Of a DNA stretch of 64,000 nucleotides, positions 10,089 to 22,852 are shown one piece after another (position 1 is the first letter of the stretch; the number at the start of each line of letters is the position of its first letter). A model generated the notes under the pieces. That model was not told the DNA's origin. It searched no databases and saw only the letters and a program-made list of their open reading frames with translations. The DNA is taken from assembly GCA_002104985.1 (NCBI GenBank), contig MCGO01000181.1, positions 1 to 64,000 of the forward strand. Direction: 5' to 3'. The position numbers and the translations under genes were made by a program. The stretch comes from Rhizoclosmatium globosum. Lineage: Eukaryota > Chytridiomycota > Chytridiomycetes > Chytridiales > Chytriomycetaceae.

Positions 10089-13000
10089 CTACATGATGTT
10101 GCACAGCTTTGTTTCTGTAGTAGATGACTTCCCATTCATAAAACTCTGCTTGATTTCAACATTGAGAGCATTATTATCATTTTCAATAATGAGTTTCTTG
10201 GGATGCTGTAAATCACCAAAAATAGAATTCATAATCATAATACTCCTACTGAAATGCTGTTGTGCTTCCCCTAAGTTTCCAAGCTTAGAATCTGTTTTAC
10301 CCAATGCATGAAAAGTCATGGCAATATCAATGTGTTCTTGTTTTCTATGAACTTGCAACATCAATCCAACAGCTTCTTGGAGGACCTCTTTTGAAAGTGT
10401 TAAACTGCCAAGGTAGTAAAGACATATTCCTAGCTCACGGAGATTCTTTGCTATTGAAGGGTGTTTTCCTGATGCATAAACCATTCTTAATGTGTACAAA
10501 CTTTCCTCCAGTAAGGTTTTTCCAATTGCATAATTTGAAGCTAGATATTCTGTTGTTCCTAATTCTCGAAGGGTGATAGCAACTGAGGGATGCTGCCTTG
10601 TTCCATACACTTTCACCTGGATTTGCAAACACTCCTCATACAGTTTCTTGGCTTCTGCATAGTCTCCTTGGTCAGAAGCAGTTTGACCCAAAGCATAAAT
10701 TGTAGAAGCAACTAAAGGATGCTGCCTTGTTCCATACACTTTCTCGTCAATTTGCAAACACTCCTCATATAGTTTCTTGGCTTCTGCATAGTTTCCCTGG
10801 TAAGAAGCAGTTTGACCCAAAGCATATAATATAGAAGCAACTGAAGGATGCTGCCTTGTTCCATACACTTTCACTTGGATTTGCAAACACTCCTCATACA
10901 GTTTCTTGGCTTCAATGTAGTCTCCTTGCAAAAAAAGTGCTGCTCCAATTTCATGAATGGTAATACCAACTGAGGGATGCTGCCTTGTTCTATACACTGT
11001 CACCTGGATTTGCAAACACTCCTCATACAGTTTCTTGGCTTCAATGTACTCTCCTTGGTTTGATGCAATCTGACCCAAAGCAAAAATTGAGGAAGCAACT
11101 GAAGGGTGCTGCCTTGTTCCATACACTTTCACCTGGAGTTGCAAACACTCTTCATACAGTTTCTTGGCTTCTGTATAGTCTCCATGGTCAGAAGCAGTTT
11201 GACCCAAAGAAAAAATTGTAGAAGCAACTGAAGGATGCTGCCTTGTTCCATACACTTTCTCTTCAATTTGCAAACACTCCTCATATAGTTTCTTGGCTTT
11301 TGCATAGTCTCCTTGCTTTGACGCAATCTGACCCAAAGAATAAATTGTAGAAGCAGCTGAGGGATGATGCCTTGTTCCATACACTTTCACCTGGATTTGC
11401 AAACACTCCTCATACAGTTTCTTGGCTTCTGCATAGTCTCCTTGCTTTGACGCAATCTGACCCAAAGAATAAATTGTAGAAGCAGCTGAGGGATGATGCC
11501 TTGTTCCATACACTTTCGCCTGGATTTGCAAACACTCCTCATACAGTTTCTTGGCTTCTGCATAGTCTCCTTGCTTTGACGCAATCTGACCCAAAGAATA
11601 AATTGTAGAAGCAACTGAGGGATGTTGCCTTGTTTCATACACTTTCACCTGAATTTGCAAACACTCCTGATACAGTTTCTTGGCTTCTGTATAGTCTGCT
11701 TGTTCCTGTGTTTACTTAATAAATATTATCTAGTAGCCAATGGTAAGAAACTTACGAATTTAATTTGGCCAAGCTTGAAGTTAGATGAAGCAAGGGCGTT
11801 ACTATTAGAATACCATTGATATTCGATTTGAATACACTTGGAGAGAATCTCAATAGAATGTATCTGTTGCCTGGAGTGCTGAAGATAGACAAACCATTTA
11901 TCCACAAGTGACTTTATCAAGGACCAATCTTCTTGGTGATGATTATTTAACTGAAGCATTAGAGTCAAAATGCTTTGTGTTTGCTTAGACAGTTCTATGT
12001 AAAACTCCCTCCCTCTATTGTCCATTTGAGTATAGTTTCCTGAATACAAAGAGATAAAAGCAGTAATATAACAGTGCACAGATGATGAAGACTGTTCTGG
12101 AGGTCGGGAAAGTTCTTGAATAATGGAATGAGTTGAGAAGATTGTGAAATCTGCATTTGTGCTCAACCATCCATTATCGACCAGTATGTTAATATTCTCT
12201 GCAGTATCAGTTGTGAGGTGAAGCTTCTCTTGGAAAGCTTCAAGCAATTCAATTGGAATAGAAACTGGTGACAAGTATGATACTGCTTCTAAGAGCCTCA
12301 AGGGATCAGCAATCCCTGATAGTTCAAGATCATCTTTGAACAATTGATAGATCTTTGCAATTGATCCTCGCTTGCCTATCTCAGGAAAGCTTGATGTATC
12401 CAAAACAAGATTATGCATTTTTTTAAGGAAGTTAGCATATGACAATCGCTTATTCTTGATGAAACTGCCAGCTTGAGCAACAGATAAAGCATGGCCATTC
12501 AACATATGAAGAATACTTTTCACATTGCTGTCAGATATATTGGTCTGAATGCCAGTTCTTTCTTCAAGATACTGGCAAGCAATGACATCACTCCAGCTTT
12601 CCAGCTGAATTATTTGATGACAATTCAGATGTTGGAAAAATTGCAAAATATTGTTGTGTCTTGATGTGATTAGGACATCTCCAAGAAACTTTGACACTTC
12701 TTGAAAGCAGTCTTCCACAATTTTAGGATTGTCTGCATTATCAATCACAAGAAGATATCCATGGTTGCATTCAAGCCAAGAAGAGACTACTTTGCGATAA
12801 GCAGCTGAGGTAGGCTCTGAAACTGAAAGATTCAAGGATTTGGCAATTCTTTCAAAGCCAACATAAGCTGTTGGCGTAGATTCCAATGATATCCAAAAGA
12901 CATGCTGATACAATTTAAGACTGTCATGGGCTACTTTTGCTGCAACAGATGATTTCCCCATGCCAGGAAAACCAGTTACAAGAGAAACACCATCTATGAA

Positions 13001-13806
13001 GAGAGATTGATAAATTGATTCAATTTCAGTGTTGTGGCTCATAAAACTTTTGGCAATAGGTGGCAGTTGTTGGTCAGTGGCTTGAGTTACTAAAGGGGAA
13101 AGAATGCTATCAGGAAATAAGAACCCCCTAAGAGAAATAACTTACTTTGGTGAGGTGCAACCAATTTCAAGATGCTGTCAGCAGCCAAGTACAAGGCATT
13201 CTCGTTGGAGGGTGGGTGCTTAATGAAATCTCCCTGGATTTTAAACAAGAGGGCCATTGAATCACGAACATTATCCTTGGATCCTGCGTGAATTGTGTCA
13301 GGATACTTGCTTCCAGAAAAGTATGATGTGTCAAAGGGAGAGTAGCTGCCATCAGCATTGATAGAACCAACAAAGATTGGCAATAGTCTAGCCTGGTCTG
13401 CAGCTTTCATTTTCAATCCAGTTTCAATTTCGAGAAGGACATTATCAACCTTGTTTGCCTGCAGCGTATCACATCAATCTAGTAAAATAGTTGAGATGAA
13501 GCCACTCACATTTGTCTTCTCAATAAGAGTCTCGAGCGAGGCCGCACTGATCAAGTAGACGATCAACTTGCTGTTTCTGAGGCCGTTGAGAAAGCCTTGT
13601 TCCCAGTCTTCGCCTTTGTTGAGGCAGTTGCTGTCCAGAAAGACTCGGATGTCTTTGTTGCAGCGTCTGCGGCCAACCCGTTCGATCAGCGATGCCAGCC
13701 ACTTGGCCACTTGCGCTTCGGAGCTGACGCGGTACGAAATGAACACATCATGTTCACCAGAAAGGTGGTTGTTGCAGCGCCAGAGTGCGTTGGTGTTCAT
13801 GACCAA
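10089..13806 (-). CDS. TIR - NB-ARC - TPR protein (NLR-like), 1186 aa
   Basis: Four exons (13806-13510, 13458-13146, 13089-11756, 11705-10089) sum to 3,561 nt. Residues about 15-200 form a TIR domain: HDVFISYR, VFLDSNCLNKGEDWE, LIVYLISAASLE, then DNVLLEIE, which is where TIR NADases carry the catalytic Glu, and LLPIFVG. About residues 235-550 form an NB-ARC/STAND ATPase with P-loop GFPGMGKSS, Walker B YLLVIDNAD and the sensor-like DVLITSRH. The C-terminus carries about 12 TPRs of 42 residues. Such proteins are ligand-gated switches: TPRs sense, NB-ARC oligomerises, and TIR acts, often by cleaving NAD+ (family knowledge). Enzymatic activity here is inference. The intact frame through highly similar repeats argues for selection. 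Confidence 0.88.
10210..11690 (-). repeat. 126-bp tandem repeats encoding TPRs
   Basis: About twelve 126-bp units encode KLYEECLQIQVKVYGTRQHP-type tetratricopeptide repeats. Units between 11260 and 11690 are almost identical in DNA, while those near 10300-10560 have diverged. This suggests recent expansion or gene conversion at the NB-ARC-proximal end. Confidence 0.9.
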
Positions 13807-13923
13807 TTTTGTGCCAATTTCGAAAAAGTATCTTGAAGCAGTCCGCTCTCAACACAAAAGAAAAATGCGTTCAAATTGCGTTCGGCGATTTGTTAAAGTC
13901 ACTTATTTCATAAACATATTTAT

Positions 13924-16400
13924 TCATTTTCGCTTTCTTGCCTTTTCTGAGTCACTGGAAGTTCCAATAACTTTCACTTTTCCCAACATAGCAGCATCAA
14001 ACTCCGCTTCATTCATATTCGAAATCACGCCAGCCTCTTGCTTGTCTGAGCTTGTCGACATTGATTTGAATGCAGACTCAACGGATTTCGCAGCCTTTCC
14101 CTTTTTTAACGCTCTGCAAACAACAATAAGCCGACCCATCAACGAATCAATAACAATCTTACCCAGGAACAAGTTTCACTTTATACTTGTACTTCGCTAG
14201 ACAAGTCCAGGGCAGACTGCAGCAACGCCATCATCACTTCTCGCTCTTCATCGGACTGATCCGCGTACTTGTCCTTCATTTTCTTGAGCTTTCCTTTCTT
14301 TCCTCGAGGCGCAGATGGTTGATTTGTTGTGGACTTCGATGCAATTGATGGAGTTGAACAAACGCTTGAGCCGCGACAGTTTCGTCATTATTACTTTCGT
14401 TGTCGTCATCCGACTCAGCTTGGCTCTTCTGATCTTGAACAGATTCACTTTCCATGGACTCGACCATAACGTCATGAGGAGGAACTCAAACTCAGCACTG
14501 AAGCTATTGATCACCAGTACAGCCGGTGCGCCCTCAACATCTGCACACACCAGCACATCATCCTTCCGCATATACTTTCGCAGAAGCACGTCGGTTTGAG
14601 TAGCGTCGCGTCCAGCAATTGTACTTTTCGAACCAATATGGAGTACGAATCGTCTTGATAATAGGTGCGGCGCTTTTCGTTGCCTTCAAGTCTTGCGTGA
14701 TCTTCTTTTGGGCTTGTTTCGACGCTTTTCCGACAGCATGAATGGTCTTCTCCGCTATAGCAAGATATTAGCGACACCCATACTAACACAACACTTACCC
14801 TTCACAGCAGCAAGCTTCTTCGAATCATAATACCGCCTCGGATTTCCCCAAACACTCAAATAAATATCCAAATCGATTTTCCGAGTATTCTCCTTCCGCC
14901 TCCTCTTCCTCTCCTTCTCCAACTTAGCCTTCTCAGCTCTCTTGCGCCCCCTCGCGGCTTTAACATCCGCATCATCATCATAGCTATCACTCTCCTCTTC
15001 ACTGTCGTCATTCTCACCCCAACCCCTTCATCATCAACAAACTCCGGATCCAAGAGCCCAACACTCACAACCCAATTTCAAACTTCAACCCCCCTTGTAA
15101 TGACACTCGCGACGTAATTCCCCATCCTCGCCTCTTCTTTCACCGACTCCCAAAGCTCAACCCAATCCATCCCACTGCCGGCAAACTGACGGCCAGTGTT
15201 GACGACAGCATCGACAACCTCGAGATTCGATTCAATATAAGCGACTTTAGCGCTCTGTTGCGTCGCAGTTTGGAGGCGAGTGACTTGGGCTGTATGGCTT
15301 TGAGACACGGATGCAAGCTTTTTGGACGCGCTAGTCTCGGCGGCGTGGAGTCGTAGTTGAAGACGGTGAGATTCGGTATGAGTGAAGAATTCGTCGACAC
15401 ATTTGGAGAAGGTGTTGTGGTGAAGGATGGGCGGGTCTGCAGGGAGCTGTTTGAGATGTGAAAAAGTTGTAAGGATGGGATTCATCGTTAATGATGAGCG
15501 TATCTTGAGTAGATTCCGAGTTTGGAAGTGTTGCACTCTGTGAAGATTTCGTTAGTTCAGCAATGATTAGTTTCGGTAAATAACGCCCACATTGTGCTCC
15601 ACCTGCGTAATCCATCCTTCAAAGGCATTCTTTCCTTCAAACGCCTAGTCCATAATCCGATTCGCATACCAAATCCATTCACAAGAGTATCAACAACACT
15701 CCCAAACGTAGAATCATCCCCAACAACTTCACTCATTTTAATGGTAGCATCCAACACGCTTCCAAACGAAAGAGAATGATCAACAAGTGCAGGTCCGTAC
15801 AAGAAGCCAAACTTTTGCAATGTGACATCCTTCCCACCACCACTCTGCTTAGCCTTCTTGTCCTTCTTTTTTTGAGTCTTTGCAGCTGTAGTTGACTTTC
15901 CACTTTTCCCACCGGAGACTGTAGCTGTCGTAGCAGGCTCGTCAGTTTCTGCTCAACACCTCCAGCCGGAATAGACTTTCGGTATTCATAAAGCGCGGCA
16001 ATAATTCAATCCCGATTCAATCCTTTTTTGACTGCACGAAATCGACCATGGTGAGTCGTTTCCCTCTCCTTCGTCTCCTTCTTCACAATAGCTTCCTTCT
16101 TTTCAATCTTTTGAGCATCTTTGCAGCTGTAGTGGCTGGAGCAGAGGCGCCCGACAGAGCATTTGTTTCGACGGCGGCGACACGGAGTACCGCCAGAATG
16201 ACGTGGTCGTGGCCCGTGAGGATAATAGTTCCTGATGAATAAAGTTCGACAATCAGATGATAAGCTAAAGTTGAAAAGTTGTGAGTCCCAATCCAACCGA
16301 AGCATACAACGCTTCACTAATCAACCAATCAAGCTACACAACACTCACCAACCGTATCCTCTCCAAAGGTTAAGTTGATAGTACGATGCTCGCAAAGCTG
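13924..16400 (-). pseudogene. NEMF: NEMF/Rqc2 (NFACT family) homolog, 5'-truncated and frame-broken
   Basis: NEMF/Rqc2 binds stalled 60S ribosomes and adds C-terminal Ala/Thr tails in ribosome quality control. Family signatures appear in order on the minus strand: AYHLIVELYSSGTIILTGHDH, LYGPALVDHSLSFG, DEFFTHTES with a coiled coil ending EEARMGNYVASVI, KIDLDIYLSVWGNPRRYYD, IRTPYWFEKY, GRDATQTDVLLRKYMRKDDV, and the C-terminal KYKYKVKLVPG...KKGKAAK. The first ~100-150 residues of NFACT-N are missing. Between WFEKY and GRD only 22 bases remain where about 17-18 residues are expected, and the frame changes. AVCP and CLAKYKYK are also one base out of frame. Small introns with good splice sites persist. 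It is either a decaying paralog or an erroneous consensus. Confidence 0.75.
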
Positions 16401-16499
16401 TGTCCCTAGTGACCCCTCCTTATTTAAGTCTTAAAATGGCATTAAAATGGCAAGAAGATAATTCTTTAAGAACTAAATTAGATTTGAATCAACACTCAT

Positions 16500-19401
16500 T
16501 CACGCATACTTCTTCCCATTCACAACCTCAATCTTTTGTGGCTTGCTGTATCCAAGCAACCTTCTAAAACTCTGCCGTGAATAACGTCCAGTCCAATCAA
16601 CCCACTCCTTCACTTCATATCCAACCTTTCCAACAGTCTTCAACACTTTCTTTGCCGGTCGAACAGCAACAACTCCAACACCCCACGCGGCAGTATCAAC
16701 CGCAACTTCCCACACAGAATCCGTGAAATCTAAAACATTCGCAATTGGCGCCGGCACCGCACTGAGATACGGATAGTTTGGATCTCCGCGTGTAGGGTAC
16801 AAAATCCGTGGCTTGATTGTATAGTTGAACAAAGGTTTCGCTTGCTGCTGTTTCCTGAAATCGTATTTCTCGACGTTATTGACTTGTGAGGGTGTGCTGG
16901 CGTGGAAGACTTGTGTAATTGCTGAAATCGCACTTCCAATTGGCGTGGCGGGAGCTGCAGAAGCCTGTCGACTTCTCGTGACTTTCACGCTTTGCTGCTG
17001 ACCGCCTTTCTCTCGCCAACCCATAGGATTGAATTGATTCCCTTGAGGTCCTGGTACACCCGAATACCCAAGTTTATCCTCCGCACGAGTCTTACGTAGC
17101 AACCGATCGTCATAGAGGCTTCGTCCCTTGTGCGGATGTCCACTAGCGTCAGCCACATCCTCGACTCCGAGTGGTTCAACTTTCACATCTCCTACTTTTT
17201 GTCTACGTGTCTGCTTCTCCAAGTATTCGCGGGTAGGATCCACATCCCAAAGAATAAGTATCCAACTTAAATTCAATCCCGTCAATCGTTCCCATTTGTC
17301 AACCGTAACAGCCAACAACCCTTGCTTCTTGAGCTGATAAAAGATCTAAACTCAAATTCAATTAACGCTCTTCTATTAAACAAGACAAAGTCACTCACCT
17401 CATAAAACCCACGAACAGTAAGACCAAAGGCAATAATCCAGAAGAGACCGTTTCCGAAACCTTGAACCGTAAGTCCAATTCTCGCAATCTCAGGAAACAC
17501 AGGTCCATCCTTCAGTCCATGATACAAGTCCCCGCCATTTCCTCCATATCCCTTCGCATACTCATTACTTTTCGCGCCATTCCAAACACTATCTTCCTTC
17601 TTCGAAAACCAACTCTGCTTCTTTGCCGCAGTACTCTTTCCGCCAACAATGGGAGTCTTTACAGGTGTCGACCCCCAAAGACTCCACCCAGTCGTCTTAA
17701 CCGCCTCAGGAAACACAGGTCCATCCTTCAATCCATGAAACTCTTTTCCATTCTTCCTTTCTCCACCATTCATATTCTGAGCATTGACTCCATACCCATC
17801 CCAGATACTCTTTTCCTTCGACGAGAACCATCCACTTTTCTTCGAACGTTGCGAATTTGAAAGGACAGGTTCTTGTGAGTCTTGTTGGTAGTTTTGTTGG
17901 CGAGGGTTTCCTGAAACGAGTTTGTCGCCCACGAATTGCAAGACACTGTCATACGCGCTCCACAAGCCTTGGCGTCCATGGCCCTGTAAGTAAGAAAGGA
18001 TTTAAAATGTTGTTCTACAGCTCAAGTGAACGCATACCTCGGATCCACTCTTCCCAGAAGCCGTATAAGAAGCAATAGTAGAATCCCAGTATTGATCCCA
18101 CGCTGAAGTTTCTTCCTTTGTTTGTGGCTTCTGTTTTTTCTCACCACGATCCGCCACAACTTTTGGTTTTTCAGTCACGCGAGCACGATCTTTTGATGCG
18201 GAACGAATCTTTTCGTATTCACGTTCATAGGATTCATCGCGGTATCGACACTTTGGCTGCTCCCTTTCTCTTGGTCGTCTTTCATTGTACTCCTCTCGTT
18301 GATACTCTCTTGGACGTGCACCAGGACTACTTCCACGTTCATAACGCCTTTGTGGCTGGGACTCATACTCCTCACTACGATAATCACGACGACCACCATC
18401 CCATTCATCCCGCTGAGCACGAACGTATCCATCTGATTCATACTCACGACGACTTTCTTCACGAGCAGGATATCTTTGACGACTGGAACCAGGTTCACGA
18501 ACAAAATCCGGATCAGCAACGACTGGCCGAACTTGAAGGCGTTCCGGCTGTCTCTGTTGATTGTATTCCGGTTTGTTTTGCTGTTGCCGCTGTTGTTCAT
18601 AAAAGATTGGCCGCTGTTGGTTCGCACTCTTGACAGGTAGATCCCTCGCTGACTTAGATGATGAAGACGGCATTGGAGACGCAACAAAGTCGTTGACATT
18701 GAAAGAATCCCAAACACTCTTTTCTTTTGTCGCTCCATCAGATCGTCTACTTTCATGAACATTTGATGCACGTGCAGATGGCTTTGAATCCTGAACACCT
18801 TCACTTGACTTTTGGTTCGTAGCAGAAGCTCCATCACGATTCGACACAAAGACATCCGTCCCGAAAAATGAATTAAAAGAATCGGCGACATTCAGTTCCT
18901 TCCCATTGACACTCTTCAAGTCAGCAAACTGACCCGCCACTTTGTTCCACCAACCCCAGTCTTCATCCTTGTTATTTCCATCCACAGAATCAGAATCGAA
19001 TTGTTGAGTGAAGAAGATTGAGCCGGAATCCTTTTTCGATTTGCTTGCCGACGAGTCCTTTGATGACTGTTGCGAATCCGGAGACGAAGAAGAAGGTTTG
19101 AAAGCAGAAGCGACAGAGTCCCAAACACTTTCTTGATCCGTGTTTTTTGAAGCGAAGCCACTTCTCTTTTGATCAGAATCAACGTTTCCATCCATTTTTG
19201 ATTCTTTTGATCCAATTGGTCCCAGTACTTGTCCCAGGTCCAGTCAGAATCCCAAACTGAGGATTCCTTCTTTTGCTCAGGTGCGCGGCCGTAAGAGTCA
19301 TCCCTCAAGGATTCCTTCGATGCCTCAGCCTCTTGATAAACAGAGTGCGATGAGCGAGAACGCGCAGGCTTTGGATAGCCTTGGGCGTCGTAAAAGACCA
19401 T
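16500..19401 (-). CDS. Hypothetical protein with seven SVWD-type motifs
   Basis: I recognise no family. Exons are about 19401-18038, 17983-17399 and 17333-16500. The first has one apparent single-base frame change near 19200, between DQLDQK and the MDGNVDSDQK frame. The polar, disordered protein (about 930 aa) repeats a short aromatic motif: SSVWDSD, ESVWDSV, KSVWDSF, SAWDQYWDS, KSIWDGY, DSVWNGA and DSVWEVA, spaced irregularly. The middle is rich in Arg, Glu, Tyr and Gln. Hydrophobic stretches GLFWIIAFGLTVRGF and LSWILILW flank the second intron and could be membrane segments. Such spaced Trp motifs often act as docking peptides (inference). It diverges from the SH3 gene across a 268-bp gap. 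Confidence 0.6.
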
Positions 19402-19669
19402 ACTTGTAACTAATTAGAGTGTTTGATGGATACGATAGAAGATTGGAGTGAGATTTGGGGGCAAGAAAGGGTGAGTTCTGGAGAACAATGGAATTTTCAG
19501 GCAGAGAGTAGCAAGTGCGTTCCAGAAGAAAGAGAAAGACGAGAAGGGCGGGCGACAAGATAAAAATGCCCGAAAATGTATTTGATAAAATTGTGATAGT
19601 TGTTGGTTTTGAAGTTGGATGACCTTGAAAGAAAGGTGAAACACTTCCATCAAGTGACAGTGACGTCTG
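19402..19669. promoter_or_regulatory. Divergent promoter region
   Basis: A 268-bp gap between the start of the minus-strand SVWD-motif gene and the plus-strand SH3 gene. It must hold both promoters. I see no clear TATA box. Confidence 0.4.
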
Positions 19670-21668
19670 ATGCTTCCCACGCCCCCTTCATCAAATGCAC
19701 CACTTGGAACAACTGGAACAACTGGAACAACTGGAACCAATTCAAAGGCATTTGAGCGATCAAAGAGCCACAATGATCTGAGCTCGCCCAGTCTCCAGCT
19801 CCAGCTCCAAGTCGTTCTTCCAACACCGTCAACCTTCTCCACGAACGAATCCGTTGTTTTCAAGAACGACCAGATCTTTAAGATTAAAGCAATTGAAGCG
19901 TACTTGGCCCCGGCGTCGCTGCCATCGCATTTGTCGTTTCGAAAGGGACAGGCCTTCTAGTTGAGTAGCCTACTAGTATCTACTACTAGCACCCAACTAG
20001 TGCCCAACTAGTGCTAACCTGCTCTAGTGCCCTCAACCACAACGACCTATCAAAGACCTTCTTTGTCAGCACAGAGTATGCCACGCCCTTCTCACGCACG
20101 GCCGTCAATGGAGTCGTACCCGATCGCTACTTTGAAATAGTCGAGCTCAACACTGGAAAGAACAAGAACAAGGGAAAAGAACCAGCTTTTACCCAGGCAA
20201 AGGTGGTTCGTATCCACCCGTATCCACCCTTAACTTCACATCTAATGCTTTATGTCATACAGGATGCATCACGTCACACCTCCAACACTCCCTCAACCAA
20301 TGCCAACAAGTCGTCCCTTGCCTCAATGGCTCTTCTCGCAGCCCTTCAAAAGGAGCAGGAACAGCAATACATCCAGCAATCGTCGTCGAGAACATCTGGC
20401 TCAAACACCCCTTCCACCTCAATGTCAACCGCAACAACCCCCACAAACAGAAACCAGCACCATCCTTCTGCACGCACCCGAATGACCGAAGCGGGTGCAG
20501 AACTCGAACGAGAACTCAGAAATGCCTTGTCCCAGGCCGACATTAACGCAAAGGCTGTCTCGCACCCCCCACAGCATCCTCAGCCACCCATCCCAACCAC
20601 TTCTTCCTCAGAGGGAACCCTTCGCAGATCGCTTTCTCGTGGCCGTGAAATGTTCGCAAAGTTTGTCGGTGTTTCCACCTCAGACACATCGAAACCAGCT
20701 TCAAAACCAATACCCGCAGACGAAGCTCCTCCAATGCCAAACCTCTCCGAAACAATGCCCAACATCCTCCAAAACCCGCTTCTCCCGCCCTTCTCTCCTC
20801 AAACTCGCTCCTTCCTTCCTCATCCTCTGAAACTCCAACAGCAATGTCACACTCTTCCACAACGTCATCCGGAGGTGTCCGCGGTGCTTCATTCATGCGT
20901 ATGCTGAAAGGCTTGTTACCCTCTGGAAGTACAGCAACCGCCTCAACAGATTCTCACCTCCTCAACACAAAACCACAGCCAAAGCCCACCACCCAAAACC
21001 CAACAACACCATCATCTTCATTCATGTACTCACGAACCCGTTCGCACTCTCACTCAACCCCTTCCACAACCTCCCACCCAAAGACCCCAACCGGCACCTC
21101 AACAACCTCCTCCTCCAACAACACAACCACAACCCCCTCAAAGCAATCCTTCCTCTCCCGCTTCAACAACCACGGAACTTCCGCTCGCACACCAAACGCA
21201 CCAACAGCCCCACCTTCCGCCGTCTCCTACCTAACAATGAAATCCCCCGCAGGAACAGACTCAGCCCCAGGAACCCCCTCCTTCTCAACCTTAGCACCCC
21301 CACCTATCCCCGAAATCCCATCCGTATACCATAACCAACGCTCAGGAACTTCATCGTCCCACCTCTTCCTCCCATCAGACGCAGACTTGGCCGCATACCC
21401 AGTCCCACAACGACCCGTTGGAGGAACGACTTTCGGCGGACATGCTGCATCAGCAGCGGAAAGGGCTGACGGACTTCCGCAACGAAGTAACAGTCAAACG
21501 AGTTCAGGCAACAGACTGAAAAGTTCATTGAAAAAGTCGAGCAGTTCGTTTTGGGATAACACACCCCTGTTCTTTGTTGGTATGTGGGTTGTGTGTCGGG
21601 TTAGAGTTTTGGTCACGATCCGTGTTGTCGTTTTAATTAGAGATGTCAGAAAACAGATAGTAAAATGA
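19670..21668 (+). CDS. SH3-domain protein with long disordered tail
   Basis: The SH3 domain is split by an intron (19960-20027): IKAIEAYLAPASLPSHLSFRKGQAFY joins ALNHNDLSKTFFV and ends with VNGVVPDRYFEIVEL. It carries the ALYxY-like start, the acidic/aromatic RT-loop region and the terminal VPxxYxE motif. A second intron probably removes about 20201-20262. The rest is Ser/Thr/Pro-rich, with RSLSRGREMFAKFVG and SFLSRFNN segments. The reading frame changes once near 20770-20840 without a convincing intron, so an indel or error is likely. The N-terminus has a GTTGTTGTTG run from 9-bp DNA repeats at about 19703-19740. It probably acts as a scaffold at the cortex, as in fungal SH3 adaptors (inference). 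Confidence 0.65.
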
Positions 21669-22844
21669 ATTGGAAAAAAAGTAATCATCTCTTCTAAAAT
21701 GTAAAGATATCGAATAATCAATTGAAACGAAATCAAGTTTACTACTTCAGTAATGCTTGAACCATTCCATGGTGGGGATAGATCAAATGAGATTCAAAGA
21801 AAATAATAGCAGTCTAGAACGCAAACATGAGGGAAACGATAAAAGCGGAAACCATTCCAACGACACCAGCAGAAGCACTCTTGTAGATATTGTTGGCTGC
21901 AGCTGGAACACCGTAAGCTGTTTGTCCACTGTAACCAGTTGGAGCGACGTAACCAGTGGGAACAACCGTTGGAATGGCAACTGTGGTCAAAACCGTGTTG
22001 GATGCGACTGGAGCCGAGGCAGTAGTAGCTGCAGAACCTTTGACAGAAGCAATAGACGAAGTAGTACTGACAGAAGGAATTACAGTAGATGCGCTGATAG
22101 AAGCAACTGCAGTAGCGGCATTGACAGAAATAGTTGATGAATCAAGTGCGGTGGAAACAACCGCGGAAGAAGAAACCATAGTGGATGTACTCAAAGTAGT
22201 CGAAATCGCGGTGGAAGCAATAGTTGTAGTCGGAATAAATGACTTGTCAAAGTAGTGGAACGTGATATCCCCCGGATCGCGACGACCATCGTTAAAAATA
22301 GTGAAGTTCACATACATATTCGCTTAATCAATAGGATTTAACTTGGGATAGATCGTACCCCAAAATAGCGCTCAAATCTGCTGGAAATATCACTATCTCC
22401 ACACGCCTGACTGGCATTTAAAAACTGAAATTTAACTGCGAAAAAATCATCAATACATCCGTCTTGTAGGTTTGCGCCAGGCAATAAAGCTTGATTTCCG
22501 ATGTCATAGCCGACGAGAGAATAAGTACGAAACAGATATTTTCTATCGATAGCAACATAATTGTAAACGCACGAGTTTTCAGCAGTTGGACTATCTGGAT
22601 TGGAAGAGACAGTGACATTAAATTTGACGTCGGAAATGAAATGTGACTTGATAGTTTGGGCAGAAACACCATAAGCGTTAGATAGAGTTGTTTGAATGTC
22701 AGTTTCTCCAATAAAAATCTGCTGATTGCCTAAGACGTAGGGAATACTCAGCGAAACACGGTTCTCCTGTGAGTTGTCGATAAGTTTTGGCGCAGATCCC
22801 CCGCAGACTGGGTTCTTGTACTCCAGAACATATTGAGTCGACAT

Positions 22845-22852
22845 CAACCGAT
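22845..22852 (+). repeat. 8-bp target-site duplication, left
   Basis: CAACCGAT, repeated at 23738-23745. Paralog B has a continuous sequence at this point (ATTTGTTGGGATCC following the Arg codon), which defines the empty site. Confidence 0.85.

Noticed and set aside
10089..13806. Bacterial origin of the TIR-NB-ARC-TPR gene by recent transfer
   Set aside because: It has three typical short introns and base composition like its neighbours, so no sign of recent transfer.
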